Below, one piece after another: positions 42,353 to 50,072 of a DNA stretch of 64,000 nucleotides. Location of the stretch: assembly GCA_021796435.1 (NCBI GenBank), contig JAJYXM010000016.1, positions 502,625 to 566,624 on the forward strand, given 5' to 3'. Positions within the stretch are counted from its first letter, which is position 1. Every line of letters begins with the position of its first letter. Below the pieces are notes generated by a model. It worked only from the letters and a program-made list of their open reading frames with translations, made no database searches and was not told the origin of the DNA. The stretch comes from a bacterium. GTDB lineage: Bacteria > Patescibacteriota > Patescibacteriia > 2-12-FULL-60-25. A program made the translations under genes and the position numbers.

Positions 42353-42499
42353 ATGGAATGTAAATGCGAAAAGTGCGGTGGTGAGTGCACGGGATGCAAA
42401 TGTGCGGCATGCGGAGCCCCGGTGGATCCGAAGGCTGAAGCCTGCCAGTGCGGCAGTACCGAAATGGAATGCGTGTGTGAAGGCTGTAAGGAAGGTTGA
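42353..42499 (+). CDS. 48-residue cysteine-rich protein
   Basis: Eleven cysteines in 48 residues in CxC, CxxC and CxCxxC patterns (MECKCEKCGGECTGCKC; CVCEGCKEG). It resembles bacterial metallothioneins or a knuckle-type zinc carrier, but no close family is clear. AGGAGGTG lies 9 nt before the ATG and TATACT is upstream. A terminator follows, so it is a single-gene unit, and the strong ribosome site suggests high expression. Confidence 0.78.
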   Translation: MECKCEKCGGECTGCKCAACGAPVDPKAEACQCGSTEMECVCEGCKEG

Positions 42500-42501
42500 A
42501 A

Positions 42502-42541
42502 TAAGAAAACGGCTGTGTCGATCGGACAGCCGTTTTCTTAT
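42502..42541. terminator. Bidirectional terminator
   Basis: AAGAAAACGGCTG/CAGCCGTTTTCTT between convergent genes. Confidence 0.88.
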
Positions 42542-43866
42542 AGCGAAAATTTTTCGAAATGGATCTGCGCTTTAGTGAGCCCAAGTCCTTCTGCGGCTTT
42601 CAGGACCATCTTCATCATCGGTGCAGGACCGCAGAGGTAGATGTCGCGTTCCGCGAAGTCCGGTACGAGCCGCGAGATCTTTTCTTGGTCGATATAGCCT
42701 TTTTCTCCGCCCCAATCGTCTTGGTCGCTCAAGACGTAGTGGACGCGCAGATGCTCTGATGCGGCCAATCCGTCGATCTCATCCTTCAGCGCAAGCGTGG
42801 CGACGTCGCGACCACCATAGAGCATGACCGTGTCTATTCTTTTGTTGACTGAATCTTCCGCCAAGGCGCGGATTGGCGTGATGCCGACTCCGCCGGCGAT
42901 GAGCAGGATCTTGTCTTTCCTTTTTCGGGAGAGCGTGAAAATGCCGAGCGGCCCGTCGATGATCACCCTGGTCCCGGGTTTGATGTTTTTGAGGCGCGAA
43001 GTGAAGTCCCCAAGGTCCTTCACGGTGACGCGCAAGGATTTCCCGTCCGGAGCCGACGAAAAGGAGAAGGGGTGCGCTTCATACCAAAAGCCTTTGCCGA
43101 GGAAGCGGAAGATCGCGTATTGGCCAGCCGTGAACCTGAAGCGATCAAGCTTACGGCCTGTCATGCGGATCGAGATGCAGCCCTTGGACTCCAGTTCGAC
43201 CTTCTCTACCTTGAAGGAATGGCGCAGTTGGTTACGTATGGGCCGGTAGAAACGGTAGTAGAGCAGGTTGATGAAGACGAAGGCGTACAGTGCGATCCAG
43301 TAGGTGGCGAAGGTCTGGTTTTGCAGCGAACGCCCGACGCTGAGTTGATGCCCGAATGCCATGAGTATCGCTGCGTAGACGAGAAGATGGACGTAATACC
43401 AAGCCTCATACTTCATCTTCTTGAGGACAATAACGAGGGATATGGCGATGACCAAGATGAAGAGGACGGTCGCAATAAGTGCTCCGTCCACCTCTTCCCA
43501 TGAAAGGAGGTCCAGGAACTGCTGATAAGGGGTGGTCAGGTTGCGCATGGCATAACCCAAAGACAAAAAGGTCGGGTGCGCGATGAGCAGCGAGATCAGA
43601 CCGAAGCCGATCCAGTGATGCCAGTGCGCCATCCTGTCGAAACCTATGGATTTTTCGAGCCAGCCTGTACGGCCGATGAGGAGCACCTCCGCCAAGACGA
43701 AAAGCACGAGAAGCAGACCAGAGATGCGGCCAAGTGCGATGAGCTGTTGGCCTAAAGTGCCGAGCATGAATTTGCCCGAACCGAGCCACCAGTAATAGCT
43801 GATGACGGAGATGTTCGCGGCACCGACAAGCAGGATCAACGGAACGCCGAAGCGGGATCGTTTCAT
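42538..43866 (-). CDS. Ferric-reductase-like transmembrane flavocytochrome
   Basis: A 442-residue protein. The N-terminal half has six helices with paired histidines for b haems (MAHWHHWIGFG, YVHLLVYAAIL), the FRD/YedZ-NOX fold. The C-terminal half is an FNR-type FAD/NAD(P) module: FTAGQYAIFRF, HPFSFSSAP, LLIAGGVGITPIRA and YLCGPAPMM. It moves electrons from NAD(P)H across the membrane, perhaps to metal or oxygen. Confidence 0.9.
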   Translation of the reverse strand: MKRSRFGVPLILLVGAANISVISYYWWLGSGKFMLGTLGQQLIALGRISGLLLVLFVLAEVLLIGRTGWLEKSIGFDRMAHWHHWIGFGLISLLIAHPTFLSLGYAMRNLTTPYQQFLDLLSWEEVDGALIATVLFILVIAISLVIVLKKMKYEAWYYVHLLVYAAILMAFGHQLSVGRSLQNQTFATYWIALYAFVFINLLYYRFYRPIRNQLRHSFKVEKVELESKGCISIRMTGRKLDRFRFTAGQYAIFRFLGKGFWYEAHPFSFSSAPDGKSLRVTVKDLGDFTSRLKNIKPGTRVIIDGPLGIFTLSRKRKDKILLIAGGVGITPIRALAEDSVNKRIDTVMLYGGRDVATLALKDEIDGLAASEHLRVHYVLSDQDDWGGEKGYIDQEKISRLVPDFAERDIYLCGPAPMMKMVLKAAEGLGLTKAQIHFEKFSL

Positions 43867-43909
43867 AATCAGTTGATTTTAGACCAGTTACATCGGTTCG
43901 GGCAAATCT

Positions 43910-43932
43910 AAAACAGCCGCTAGGGCTGTCTT
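43910..43932 (-). terminator. Terminator after the 43946-44839 gene
   Basis: On the minus strand ACAGCC pairs with GGCTGT, followed by TTTTAGATTT. Confidence 0.65.
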
Positions 43933-43945
43933 AGGATGCTTGAGT

Positions 43946-44839
43946 CTATTCTTTTTCCGCGACTGCTTTTGCCACAAGACTTACCGCCAAACCCTCATTG
44001 GCGTAGGTCAACAAAAATCCGGGGGCTATGCGTTTGACGGCGGGCTCCATCTCTTCGAGCGGTTTCCCGGCTTGTGACTGCTCGACCCAGACGACGCGTG
44101 CGCCGGCCGGACGCCCTTCGTAGGAGACGCGTTCGAAGCCTTGTTTTTCAGGGCTGAAGACTTCGGCGAATCCGGGGGTCAGACCTGCTCCCTCGAGAAG
44201 GGAGTCTGGGATGTTAGCTGTCTGCGCAAAACGCATCTCACCCTGCCGAACGACGCAACCTTTGTAACCCTGGGTGGATAGGGGAAGCGCTGCGTCCGTG
44301 GAGACTATGGGTACTTTAATTTCTTTTCCGTTAACGTTCTGAGGGATTAGTTCCATTTCTCCGATCCTCTCCTGAAGATGCTTGCGGCGCTCTTCGAATT
44401 TATCTGCAGTGAAGGATCCGAGCTCGTCGATTACCCTAGTGCGATCCTCGAGATATTTTGCAGGGGTATAACCGGGCCAGCCGGATTCATGACAAGCATC
44501 AGCCATGACCAGATAGGCTTTTATTTCAGGTTCAGCCGCGGCAGTCAGACGGTCGGCGAGTTCCCACGGACCTTTCTCATGCAACTCTTTGATCAGAGGC
44601 CAGACTTTTTCCGGAGTAGTGCCCAGGGCTTCGGCCAGCTTGGCGGTAAGCGGAGCCGATTCGCGCATGACCATCATGCCAGCCGGATCGAGACCGAACT
44701 TTACACGGCCGGCGAGTTTGCCTTTCATGCCGTATTTCTCTTCGGCTTCCGTGAGGTCTTTCACGTCAGCATCGAATATCGCTTGTTCTTCTGGAGTTAA
44801 CGGCTGTTCTACAGCCCCCTCCATCTTTGGTTCGCTCAT
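43946..44839 (-). CDS. Uncharacterised 297-residue soluble protein
   Basis: I do not recognise it. The first two thirds are mostly helical and charged, with no signal peptide. The last third is beta-rich (AGARVVWVEQSQAGKPLEEM, PGFLLTYANEGLAVSLVA). A minus-strand TATACT extended by TG lies about 30 nt upstream. It is a single-gene unit with its own terminator. Confidence 0.65.
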   Translation of the reverse strand: MSEPKMEGAVEQPLTPEEQAIFDADVKDLTEAEEKYGMKGKLAGRVKFGLDPAGMMVMRESAPLTAKLAEALGTTPEKVWPLIKELHEKGPWELADRLTAAAEPEIKAYLVMADACHESGWPGYTPAKYLEDRTRVIDELGSFTADKFEERRKHLQERIGEMELIPQNVNGKEIKVPIVSTDAALPLSTQGYKGCVVRQGEMRFAQTANIPDSLLEGAGLTPGFAEVFSPEKQGFERVSYEGRPAGARVVWVEQSQAGKPLEEMEPAVKRIAPGFLLTYANEGLAVSLVAKAVAEKE

Positions 44840-44870
44840 AAATCAGTTAGTTAAAGAATAAGTCGCGTAA

Positions 44871-44876
44871 AGTATA
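44871..44876 (-). promoter_or_regulatory. Extended -10 of the 43946-44839 gene
   Basis: TGC-TATACT on the minus strand, about 32 nt before ATG. Confidence 0.55.
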
Positions 44877-44949
44877 GCATAGGCTTTTTAGGCTGTAAGT
44901 TAACGGCTTGATTTGTCAAATATTACGCTAAGCCGTACCCTATTGAGGT

Positions 44950-45258
44950 ATGTATTACGCACTGTTTATATTTTTGGCCGCAACCGCCGCTTTTTTGGTC
45001 TATTGGTTCTACTTCCGACGCCCGTTGGCGCCGAAAGAGTCAACAGATCCTTTGACTCATATGAAGGATTTGATCAAACAGGGGGTAGTTTATGAAGAGG
45101 ATTTCATCACCACATATTTCAAGGTCGTGCATGACGAGGGTTTCATGAAATTCTTCGGGGAACACCAACAAGAAGCTGAGGGACTGTTGAACACCATGAT
45201 CGACGAAAGCACGGGACATAAGAGTGTGCTAAACAACATAATCCAGAACGCAAAATGA
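44950..45258 (+). CDS. Small membrane-anchored helical protein, possible ferritin-like half
   Basis: A 102-residue protein: one N-terminal helix (YALFIFLAATAAFLVYWFYF), then two long amphipathic helices. The soluble part has an ExxH-like ESTGH and several Glu one turn apart (EEDFITTYFKVVHDEG). GAGGT precedes the ATG. It is 1 bp from the next small gene, which has a similar two-helix, ExxH plan. Confidence 0.65.
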   Translation: MYYALFIFLAATAAFLVYWFYFRRPLAPKESTDPLTHMKDLIKQGVVYEEDFITTYFKVVHDEGFMKFFGEHQQEAEGLLNTMIDESTGHKSVLNNIIQNAK

Positions 45259-45259
45259 T

Positions 45260-45448
45260 ATGGCATCCAAAGAAGGCTTGAAGTTGATATTGGAAGAAGC
45301 ATTGAAGATGGAGGTCACGGCAGAGGACAACTGCGAAAAGATTCTGCACGAGGCCAAGATAAACGGTTTCGCCAACGCCGTAAGGCACATCGAGAATGAC
45401 GAAAGGAACCATCAGGAGATGGTGAAGAAACTGTTGGGTTTTCTGTGA
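45260..45448 (+). CDS. 62-residue helical protein with ExxH motif
   Basis: A tiny soluble protein of two predicted helices: LKLILEEALKMEV ... CEKILHEAK and RHIENDERNHQEMV. ERNH is an ExxH motif as in rubrerythrin-like ferritins, in which two helix pairs make one di-iron site. Together with the membrane-anchored partner encoded just before, it could complete a split four-helix bundle. This is inference. Confidence 0.62.
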   Translation: MASKEGLKLILEEALKMEVTAEDNCEKILHEAKINGFANAVRHIENDERNHQEMVKKLLGFL

Positions 45449-45457
45449 CTGAAGTCA

Positions 45458-45491
45458 CAAAAAGCAGCTCTTTATGCGGAGCTGCTTTTTG
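45458..45491. terminator. Bidirectional terminator
   Basis: AAAAAGCAGCTC/GAGCTGCTTTTT between convergent genes. Confidence 0.9.
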
Positions 45492-45524
45492 ATTGAGGCA
45501 AAGCGGGATCGCTGGTGAGGTGCG

Positions 45525-46295
45525 TTATTGTCCCTTGACTGACGTCGCCTCCACAGTCGTCGTTCCGTCCGGGCTGACGGTCACGCTCTTGATCATGCCA
45601 ATGCCCTTTGCCCACCATTCGGTGGTCTTTTCGGTAGATGGCGGGATTTTGCCGAATTTGGCGACGGAGGTCGAGGTACGTTTGATTTCTACTTTCATCG
45701 CCTTGAAGGTACCGGCAGGGATCGCGATAGATTCTTCGCCGATGGCCCGGCTTTCTTCCGTAGTGGTGAGGGTAATCGTGCCAAGACTGGCGGAAGGACC
45801 TCCGCTCATATCCATCTTGATGGTTTCGGAGTTGTTCCAGACAGTACCCGCTTTCACGTCAGCGGGCATATATGTGCCGCTTGAAGTAGCGACGGTCGTC
45901 TTGAACGTGACTCCCTCCACGGCAGCGCCGAGGCCGGACGAGCCTTTTAGCGACACTGAGCCGCTAGAACAGTCGGCTGTCATATCGGCGGTTGCGCCAT
46001 CCGCGAATTCCGCGCGGATAGTGGCCTCAGTTCCGACGACATCGACGGTCCGGATCGTGTAATCGGAATTTCCGCTGCCGCCAGCTGTCGAGGATGTATG
46101 GTATGTGATCGCGAGCCCAGGTTTAAAAGGATAATACGGGTTGCCGCAAGCATCAGATGTAGTCGCGCTCGGCTTTTCGACGGTCGGGTTTGTCGATATC
46201 GGGTTTGATGCGGGCGTTTGCGCGCCGCAGCCCGCACCGGTCAGTATGAGCGATGCGAACATGAGCGGAGCGAGAACAGTAGCTTTCAGGCGCAT
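45525..46295 (-). CDS. Lipoprotein of unknown function
   Basis: A 256-residue lipoprotein with lipobox LTGAGC, a Ser/Thr-rich linker and a beta-rich domain (DACGNPYYPFKPGLAITYH ... WWAKGIGMIKSVTVS) that resembles DUF3108-like outer-envelope proteins. ATG 46295 gives a proper signal peptide; the frame also runs up to 46340. Confidence 0.75.
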   Translation of the reverse strand: MRLKATVLAPLMFASLILTGAGCGAQTPASNPISTNPTVEKPSATTSDACGNPYYPFKPGLAITYHTSSTAGGSGNSDYTIRTVDVVGTEATIRAEFADGATADMTADCSSGSVSLKGSSGLGAAVEGVTFKTTVATSSGTYMPADVKAGTVWNNSETIKMDMSGGPSASLGTITLTTTEESRAIGEESIAIPAGTFKAMKVEIKRTSTSVAKFGKIPPSTEKTTEWWAKGIGMIKSVTVSPDGTTTVEATSVKGQ

Positions 46296-46440
46296 AACAA
46301 AGTGATTGTGAAATTGATGCAATAAATTAGATGTTACCACTAGTCACGTTTGTGTGTTATATGGTGAATCGTGTTTGAAATGTTAGGATTTATTGATCAA
46401 GAATACCACGCCTCCCATTAATCCTTCAATTTACGTATAG

Positions 46441-46469
46441 AAAAAACCATCCGCATCGATGGTGTTTTC
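46441..46469 (-). terminator. Terminator at the far end of the tRNA-Gln element
   Basis: On the minus strand ACCATC/GGATGGT, followed by TTTTTT. Confidence 0.75.
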
Positions 46470-46488
46470 TTGGCTCGGGGACTAGGGC
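46470..46488 (-). repeat. Exact copy of tRNA-Gln 3' end
   Basis: TTGGCTCGGGGACTAGGGC (plus strand) is repeated at 46647-46665, the 3' end of the tRNA. The spacing is 177 bp. Confidence 0.92.
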
Positions 46489-46613
46489 ATCTCACGTCGT
46501 CGCTTTGCTTCTCCCACGAAAGGGCTTCCGCCCTCTCGTGAGCTCACCTCGGAAGCAGCGGGAAACTCCCGTTTCCCGAACCCTTCCCGTCCGAGCCTAC
46601 GCCCCTCGCGATA
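46489..46613 (-). other. Hairpin-rich element downstream of tRNA-Gln
   Basis: A gene-free segment. Read on the minus strand it has GGGAAAC-GGGA-GTTTCCC (46560-46577, a GNRA loop) and CACGA-A-AGGGC around a GGAA loop (46515-46540). The first hairpin matches the tRNA-Gly element's GGGAACC-GAGA-GGTTCCC with compensatory changes. Stop codons interrupt every frame of useful length apart from one overlapping the tRNA. Confidence 0.7.
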
Positions 46614-46646
46614 TGCAAAACGCACCGCTTGCGCGATGCGTTTCGT
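46614..46646 (-). terminator. Terminator directly after tRNA-Gln
   Basis: On the minus strand AAACGCATC/GGTGCGTTTT. Confidence 0.75.
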
Positions 46647-46647
46647 T

Positions 46648-46721
46648 TGGCTCGGGGACTAGGGCTCGAACCTAGATTCACGGCTTCAAAGGCCGCTGTC
46701 CTACCATTAGACGATCCCCGA
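46648..46721 (-). tRNA. tRNA-Gln (anticodon TTG)
   Basis: A 74-nt cloverleaf with encoded CCA: acceptor TCGGGGA/TCCCCGA (U1-A72, usual for Gln), D arm, anticodon loop CTTTGAA, and T arm CTAGG/CCTAG around TTCGAGC. Confidence 0.94.
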
Positions 46722-46757
46722 AAAATATATTCGTCAAGTCGTCCGCCCGTGGAGGAA

Positions 46758-46770
46758 GACGATCCCCGAA
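46758..46770 (-). repeat. Upstream copy of tRNA-Gln 5' end
   Basis: GACGATCCCCGAA equals 46710-46722, 48 bp apart. It is the first 12 nt of tRNA-Gln plus one leader base. Confidence 0.85.
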
Positions 46771-46815
46771 TGTGGGCCAAGGATAAGGTTTTGTGAGGTT
46801 TTAGTCAACAGGAGA

Positions 46816-46844
46816 TTGACCGTTCTTTGGCTTTTTGATAAGCC
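46816..46844 (+). promoter_or_regulatory. Promoter of orphan gene 46877-47335
   Basis: TTGACC, 17 bp, TAAGCC. Confidence 0.65.
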
Positions 46845-46876
46845 TTCCGCATAGCGTTCATTCTGGAGGTGTCGTG

Positions 46877-47335
46877 ATGACTGAGGTGTGGCGAAAAGCG
46901 ATCGAGGGCTATGAGAAGTCGTGTGGACGGACGCATGAGGAATATCGTATCCCGCGGATGGAGAGGGTGATCCGCGAGTTTCTGGTCACTGATGACGGGA
47001 AAACGGCGCTACGTCTGCTCAGTACCTGCAATGTGCGCGCGTTGTTCTTCACCATCGCGAAGCCGCATCAGCAGGTGGGCTACGATTGGGTCTACATGAT
47101 CCAGCCTTACCATGCAGAGGCTCTTTTCAGGACGCGAAACTATTCGCAAGAGCCTGCTTGGGAAGTCGTACAGCTTGAAGGCGGGTACCACTCCATGCAC
47201 AAGGATGAGAATCGAGCCCTCGGCCGTAATTGGAAATACGAGCCAGAGAAGAAGATGATCCAGCCCGAAGACGCATTGGACGAGATCATCTCTCTGCTCA
47301 ATGAGATCGCGGCGCGTGCGCCAAAACTCGAGTAG
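46877..47335 (+). CDS. Orphan 152-residue protein
   Basis: I do not recognise it. It is soluble, mixed alpha/beta, rich in aromatic residues (YDWVYMIQPYHAEALF, EGGYHSMHKDENRALG), with two short helices at the end. GGAGGT stands 6 nt before the ATG, which sets the start; the frame extends to 46835. It has its own promoter (46816) and a downstream hairpin, the orphan-cassette pattern seen elsewhere in the window. Confidence 0.72.
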   Translation: MTEVWRKAIEGYEKSCGRTHEEYRIPRMERVIREFLVTDDGKTALRLLSTCNVRALFFTIAKPHQQVGYDWVYMIQPYHAEALFRTRNYSQEPAWEVVQLEGGYHSMHKDENRALGRNWKYEPEKKMIQPEDALDEIISLLNEIAARAPKLE

Positions 47336-47370
47336 TCTGCGGCGTGTGCAGACAGTCTCATCAAACTTGA

Positions 47371-47400
47371 AGCCGGGGAAAGGTAACATCCCCGGCTTAT
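47371..47400 (+). terminator. Hairpin after 46877-47335
   Basis: AGCCGGGGA/TCCCCGGCT with a weak TTATG tail. Confidence 0.6.
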
Positions 47401-47468
47401 GCGTATATGGTATTTGGTCGAGACGCCATTTTTCGTCAGCTCGCGTTAGATATATACTTGTTGCCGGT

Positions 47469-48116
47469 ATGGTCTTCGAGGATCGCGTAGATGCCGGCAA
47501 ACAGCTGGCGGAGAGATTGCTCCCATATAAAGGCAGGACAGATGCGTTACTTTTCGCTTTGCCGCGCGGCGGGGTTGTTTTAGGCGCGGAGATCTCGAAA
47601 GCACTTGGCTTGCCTTTCGATGTCCTGGTCACGCGCAAGATCGGTGCGCCGTACAACCCGGAGTACGCTATCGGCGCTTTGGCCGAGACGGGGGAGACGG
47701 TGTGGAACGAAAGCGAACGTGCTGCGACGGATAAGAAGGCTTTGGATAAGATCGTGGCGCAGCAGGTTAAAGAGGCAGAACGACGCGTCAAGAAATATCG
47801 CCAAGGAGTTGCTCTACCCGATATGCAGGGCAAGATAGTGATTTTGATAGATGACGGCATCGCGACAGGACTGACGATGCGCGCAGCGATAGTTGCGGCT
47901 AAGGGGAAAGACGCGGAAAAAATCATCGTCGCCGTACCGCACGGCGCGGCTGAAACGCTGGCTGCATTGCGCGGCGAGGCGGATGAAGTCATCGCATTAG
48001 ATGAACCGGAATGGTATGGTGCAGTCGGGCAGTTCTATAAGGATTTTCCGCAGGTCGAGGATGAAGAGGTGCTGGAGCTGTTGCGGGCACAAGGAACGAA
48101 ACAAAATTCTCTATGA
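47469..48116 (+). CDS. Phosphoribosyltransferase family protein
   Basis: A 215-residue type I PRTase. The PRPP-binding motif is IVILIDDGIATGLTM; ALPRGGVVLG is the N-terminal loop. Members of this subgroup are often fused to or beside other nucleotide genes. The substrate base is unknown. ATG 47469 is chosen because the upstream frame crosses a terminator. It overlaps the PRPP synthetase by 4 bp, so an enzyme that uses PRPP is translated with the one that makes it. Confidence 0.85.
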   Translation: MVFEDRVDAGKQLAERLLPYKGRTDALLFALPRGGVVLGAEISKALGLPFDVLVTRKIGAPYNPEYAIGALAETGETVWNESERAATDKKALDKIVAQQVKEAERRVKKYRQGVALPDMQGKIVILIDDGIATGLTMRAAIVAAKGKDAEKIIVAVPHGAAETLAALRGEADEVIALDEPEWYGAVGQFYKDFPQVEDEEVLELLRAQGTKQNSL

Positions 48117-48970
48117 AAAATCTTTCCATCGTCGGGTTCAAAGATGAGGCTGATCTGGTCCGCGCTTTCGCCAAGCAATCTAAGTTGAAACCGCAGTTCG
48201 TCGAAACCGGGAGATATCGTGCAGGGGAGCTGAATCTGGTCGGACCGAACAAGCCGGCACGCAAAGTTTTTGTCGTAGCGAATGTATGGGAAAAGCCGGA
48301 GTCGTTATTCCGTATCTTGTCTTTGGCGCACGAACTGCGTCATGCCGGCGCGAAGCTGGTCTATCTTGTGGCGCCTTGGATCGCTTATGGTCGGCAGGAT
48401 AGGCCGGCTAAACCAGGGGATGAACCGACTGGTCTGATGTTGGGTAAGCTTTTCTCCGCAATGTTCGACAAGATCGTCACTTTGGACGCGCACAGCGAAT
48501 ATTTCATCAAGTCGTTCAAGGGCAGATTGGTGAACGTATCGCCTTGGGGAGAAATCGACATGCAGGAAAAAACAGACTTGGTCGTGGCGCCGGATCAGGG
48601 CGCGACTTCACGAGCATCGCTTGCGGCGGATGCCCTGGGCGTTCCGTTCATCGTCATGGAAAAAAAGCGAGCTGGCAAGAAAGTGTCGTCCAGGCTACCT
48701 CCCGGCATTAAGGTGAAAGGCGCACATGTCCTTATGGTGGATGACATGGCGGATAGCGGAGGGACGTTGAAAGCCGCTGCGGTCGTACTGAAGAAGGCGG
48801 GCGTCAAGCGTATCGCGGCGACGGTCAGCCACGCGTTCGATCTTTTGGCGCTGCATGCATATTTGACCCCGGAGGTCGATGCCGTAGATTGTTATTTCGA
48901 CCATAAGAGCGGCTTACTGGCTGAAGCCGCGCTTGAAGAATTGATTTCCACTATAAGGCGAGAGATGTAA
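48113..48970 (+). CDS. prs: Ribose-phosphate pyrophosphokinase, archaeal-type
   Basis: A 285-residue enzyme making PRPP from ribose-5-phosphate and ATP. MVDDMADSGGT is the PRPP loop. YGRQDRPAKPGDEPTG replaces the usual bacterial catalytic flexible loop, and TLDAHSEYFIKSF the DLHAxQ segment. The length (285 against about 315) fits the archaeal/class III-like form. Confidence 0.85.
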   Translation: MKNLSIVGFKDEADLVRAFAKQSKLKPQFVETGRYRAGELNLVGPNKPARKVFVVANVWEKPESLFRILSLAHELRHAGAKLVYLVAPWIAYGRQDRPAKPGDEPTGLMLGKLFSAMFDKIVTLDAHSEYFIKSFKGRLVNVSPWGEIDMQEKTDLVVAPDQGATSRASLAADALGVPFIVMEKKRAGKKVSSRLPPGIKVKGAHVLMVDDMADSGGTLKAAAVVLKKAGVKRIAATVSHAFDLLALHAYLTPEVDAVDCYFDHKSGLLAEAALEELISTIRREM

Positions 48971-48978
48971 GGTCATCT

Positions 48979-49332
48979 CTATTTAAGCCTGTGTAACGCG
49001 GCGAACGTCACGGCGTTCATCTGCTTCGGGTCTTGGGAATCGCGGAACAGCGCGACCAAATCCGCTTGTTTTTGTCTTTCCAGCCATTCGTGGACTTTGC
49101 GATGCAGTATCTGTTCTCCACGGCCGTGGATTATCTTGATGACATCGGCACCCTGCATGAGCTCGTGATGTAGAAAACGATCCAACCCATCCAGCGCCAG
49201 ATTCACGTCGAGTCCGTGCAGATCGATGCTGGGACATTCGCCTAGTTCGGCGGAGAAGATTGCCGTTTCGAAAGGGTCATTCGAGGGTTCCGGGTTTTCG
49301 GCTGAAATATTTTTGAGGCGTTCTCTTCCCAT
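48979..49332 (-). CDS. Smr-domain protein
   Basis: A 117-residue protein that is nearly all Smr domain: SIDLHGLDVNLALDGL and IIHGRGEQILHRKVHEWL, the DLHG and HGRG motifs. Stand-alone Smr proteins can nick DNA or cut RNA at stalled ribosomes. It is convergent with the PRPP synthetase. Confidence 0.9.
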   Translation of the reverse strand: MGRERLKNISAENPEPSNDPFETAIFSAELGECPSIDLHGLDVNLALDGLDRFLHHELMQGADVIKIIHGRGEQILHRKVHEWLERQKQADLVALFRDSQDPKQMNAVTFAALHRLK

Positions 49333-49398
49333 GGCTGGATATTACCCCAAACAGACAATCAAGAACACCGCATGCTACCAAATAATCCGCCGGACGGT

Positions 49399-49404
49399 TA
49401 TCAT
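49399..49404 (+). promoter_or_regulatory. -10 box giving leaderless start of the nuclease gene
   Basis: TATCAT, 7 nt before ATG 49412; no SD. Confidence 0.62.
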
Positions 49405-49411
49405 ACGCCGT

Positions 49412-50044
49412 ATGCAGAAGAGATTATTCTATTTTTTGGGTGTGTTGTTGATGATGGCCTTCGGTGATCTGGTGTATGGCTATTCGAGCGGCCAATTCAA
49501 GATAAGCCCATCGGTCGGCACACCTGTGACGATCGTGGCCCAGACGGCTTCATCGACGGACGTCTCGGGCGCGGAGCGATCGGTCGCCGTAACTCCGACA
49601 TCGACGGTCGAGACGAATGCGCAGGTGGTCAAGGTGGTGGATGGGGACACGATAACCATCAAGATGGATGCGGACGGCAAAGAACATAAGATCAGGTTCC
49701 TCGGCATCAACACGCCGGAGACCGTTGATCCGCGGAAGCCGGTCGAATGTTTCGGCAAAGAGGCGTCGGCCAAGATGCATGAGTTGGCGGACGGCAAACG
49801 CGTCAGACTGGAACCTGATCCGCAAGCCGACGACCAGGATAAGTATGGTCGTTTGTTGCGCAACGTCTTTTTGGAGGACGGGACAGACCTGAACGCGTAT
49901 ATGGTCCGTGAAGGTTTCGCTTATGCCTATCTGTCTTTCCCGTTGGATCCGTTGAGGAAGAAGGAGTTGAAGAATCTGGAGAATGATGCCAAGATGGCTA
50001 AGCGCGGCTTATGGAATCCGGATGCCTGCAATGGCGGTCAGTGA
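49412..50044 (+). CDS. Secreted staphylococcal-nuclease-like thermonuclease
   Basis: A 210-residue nuclease with an N-terminal helix (LFYFLGVLLMMAFGDLVYGY) as signal or anchor, a Thr/Ser-rich linker, and an SNase domain: VVDGDTITI, IRFLGINTPE (Arg and Glu of the active site) and DKYGRLLRNVFL. It cuts DNA and RNA, likely to recover nucleotides outside the cell. The start at 49412 follows the -10 box; the frame extends to 49226 without sense. Confidence 0.92.
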   Translation: MQKRLFYFLGVLLMMAFGDLVYGYSSGQFKISPSVGTPVTIVAQTASSTDVSGAERSVAVTPTSTVETNAQVVKVVDGDTITIKMDADGKEHKIRFLGINTPETVDPRKPVECFGKEASAKMHELADGKRVRLEPDPQADDQDKYGRLLRNVFLEDGTDLNAYMVREGFAYAYLSFPLDPLRKKELKNLENDAKMAKRGLWNPDACNGGQ

Positions 50045-50072
50045 CGGCCGTATAAGACTACTAAACTCGATT

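Noticed and set aside
46544-46780. Reading frame of 78 residues on the minus strand
   Set aside because: It covers the tRNA-Gln gene and its downstream element, so it is not a protein gene.
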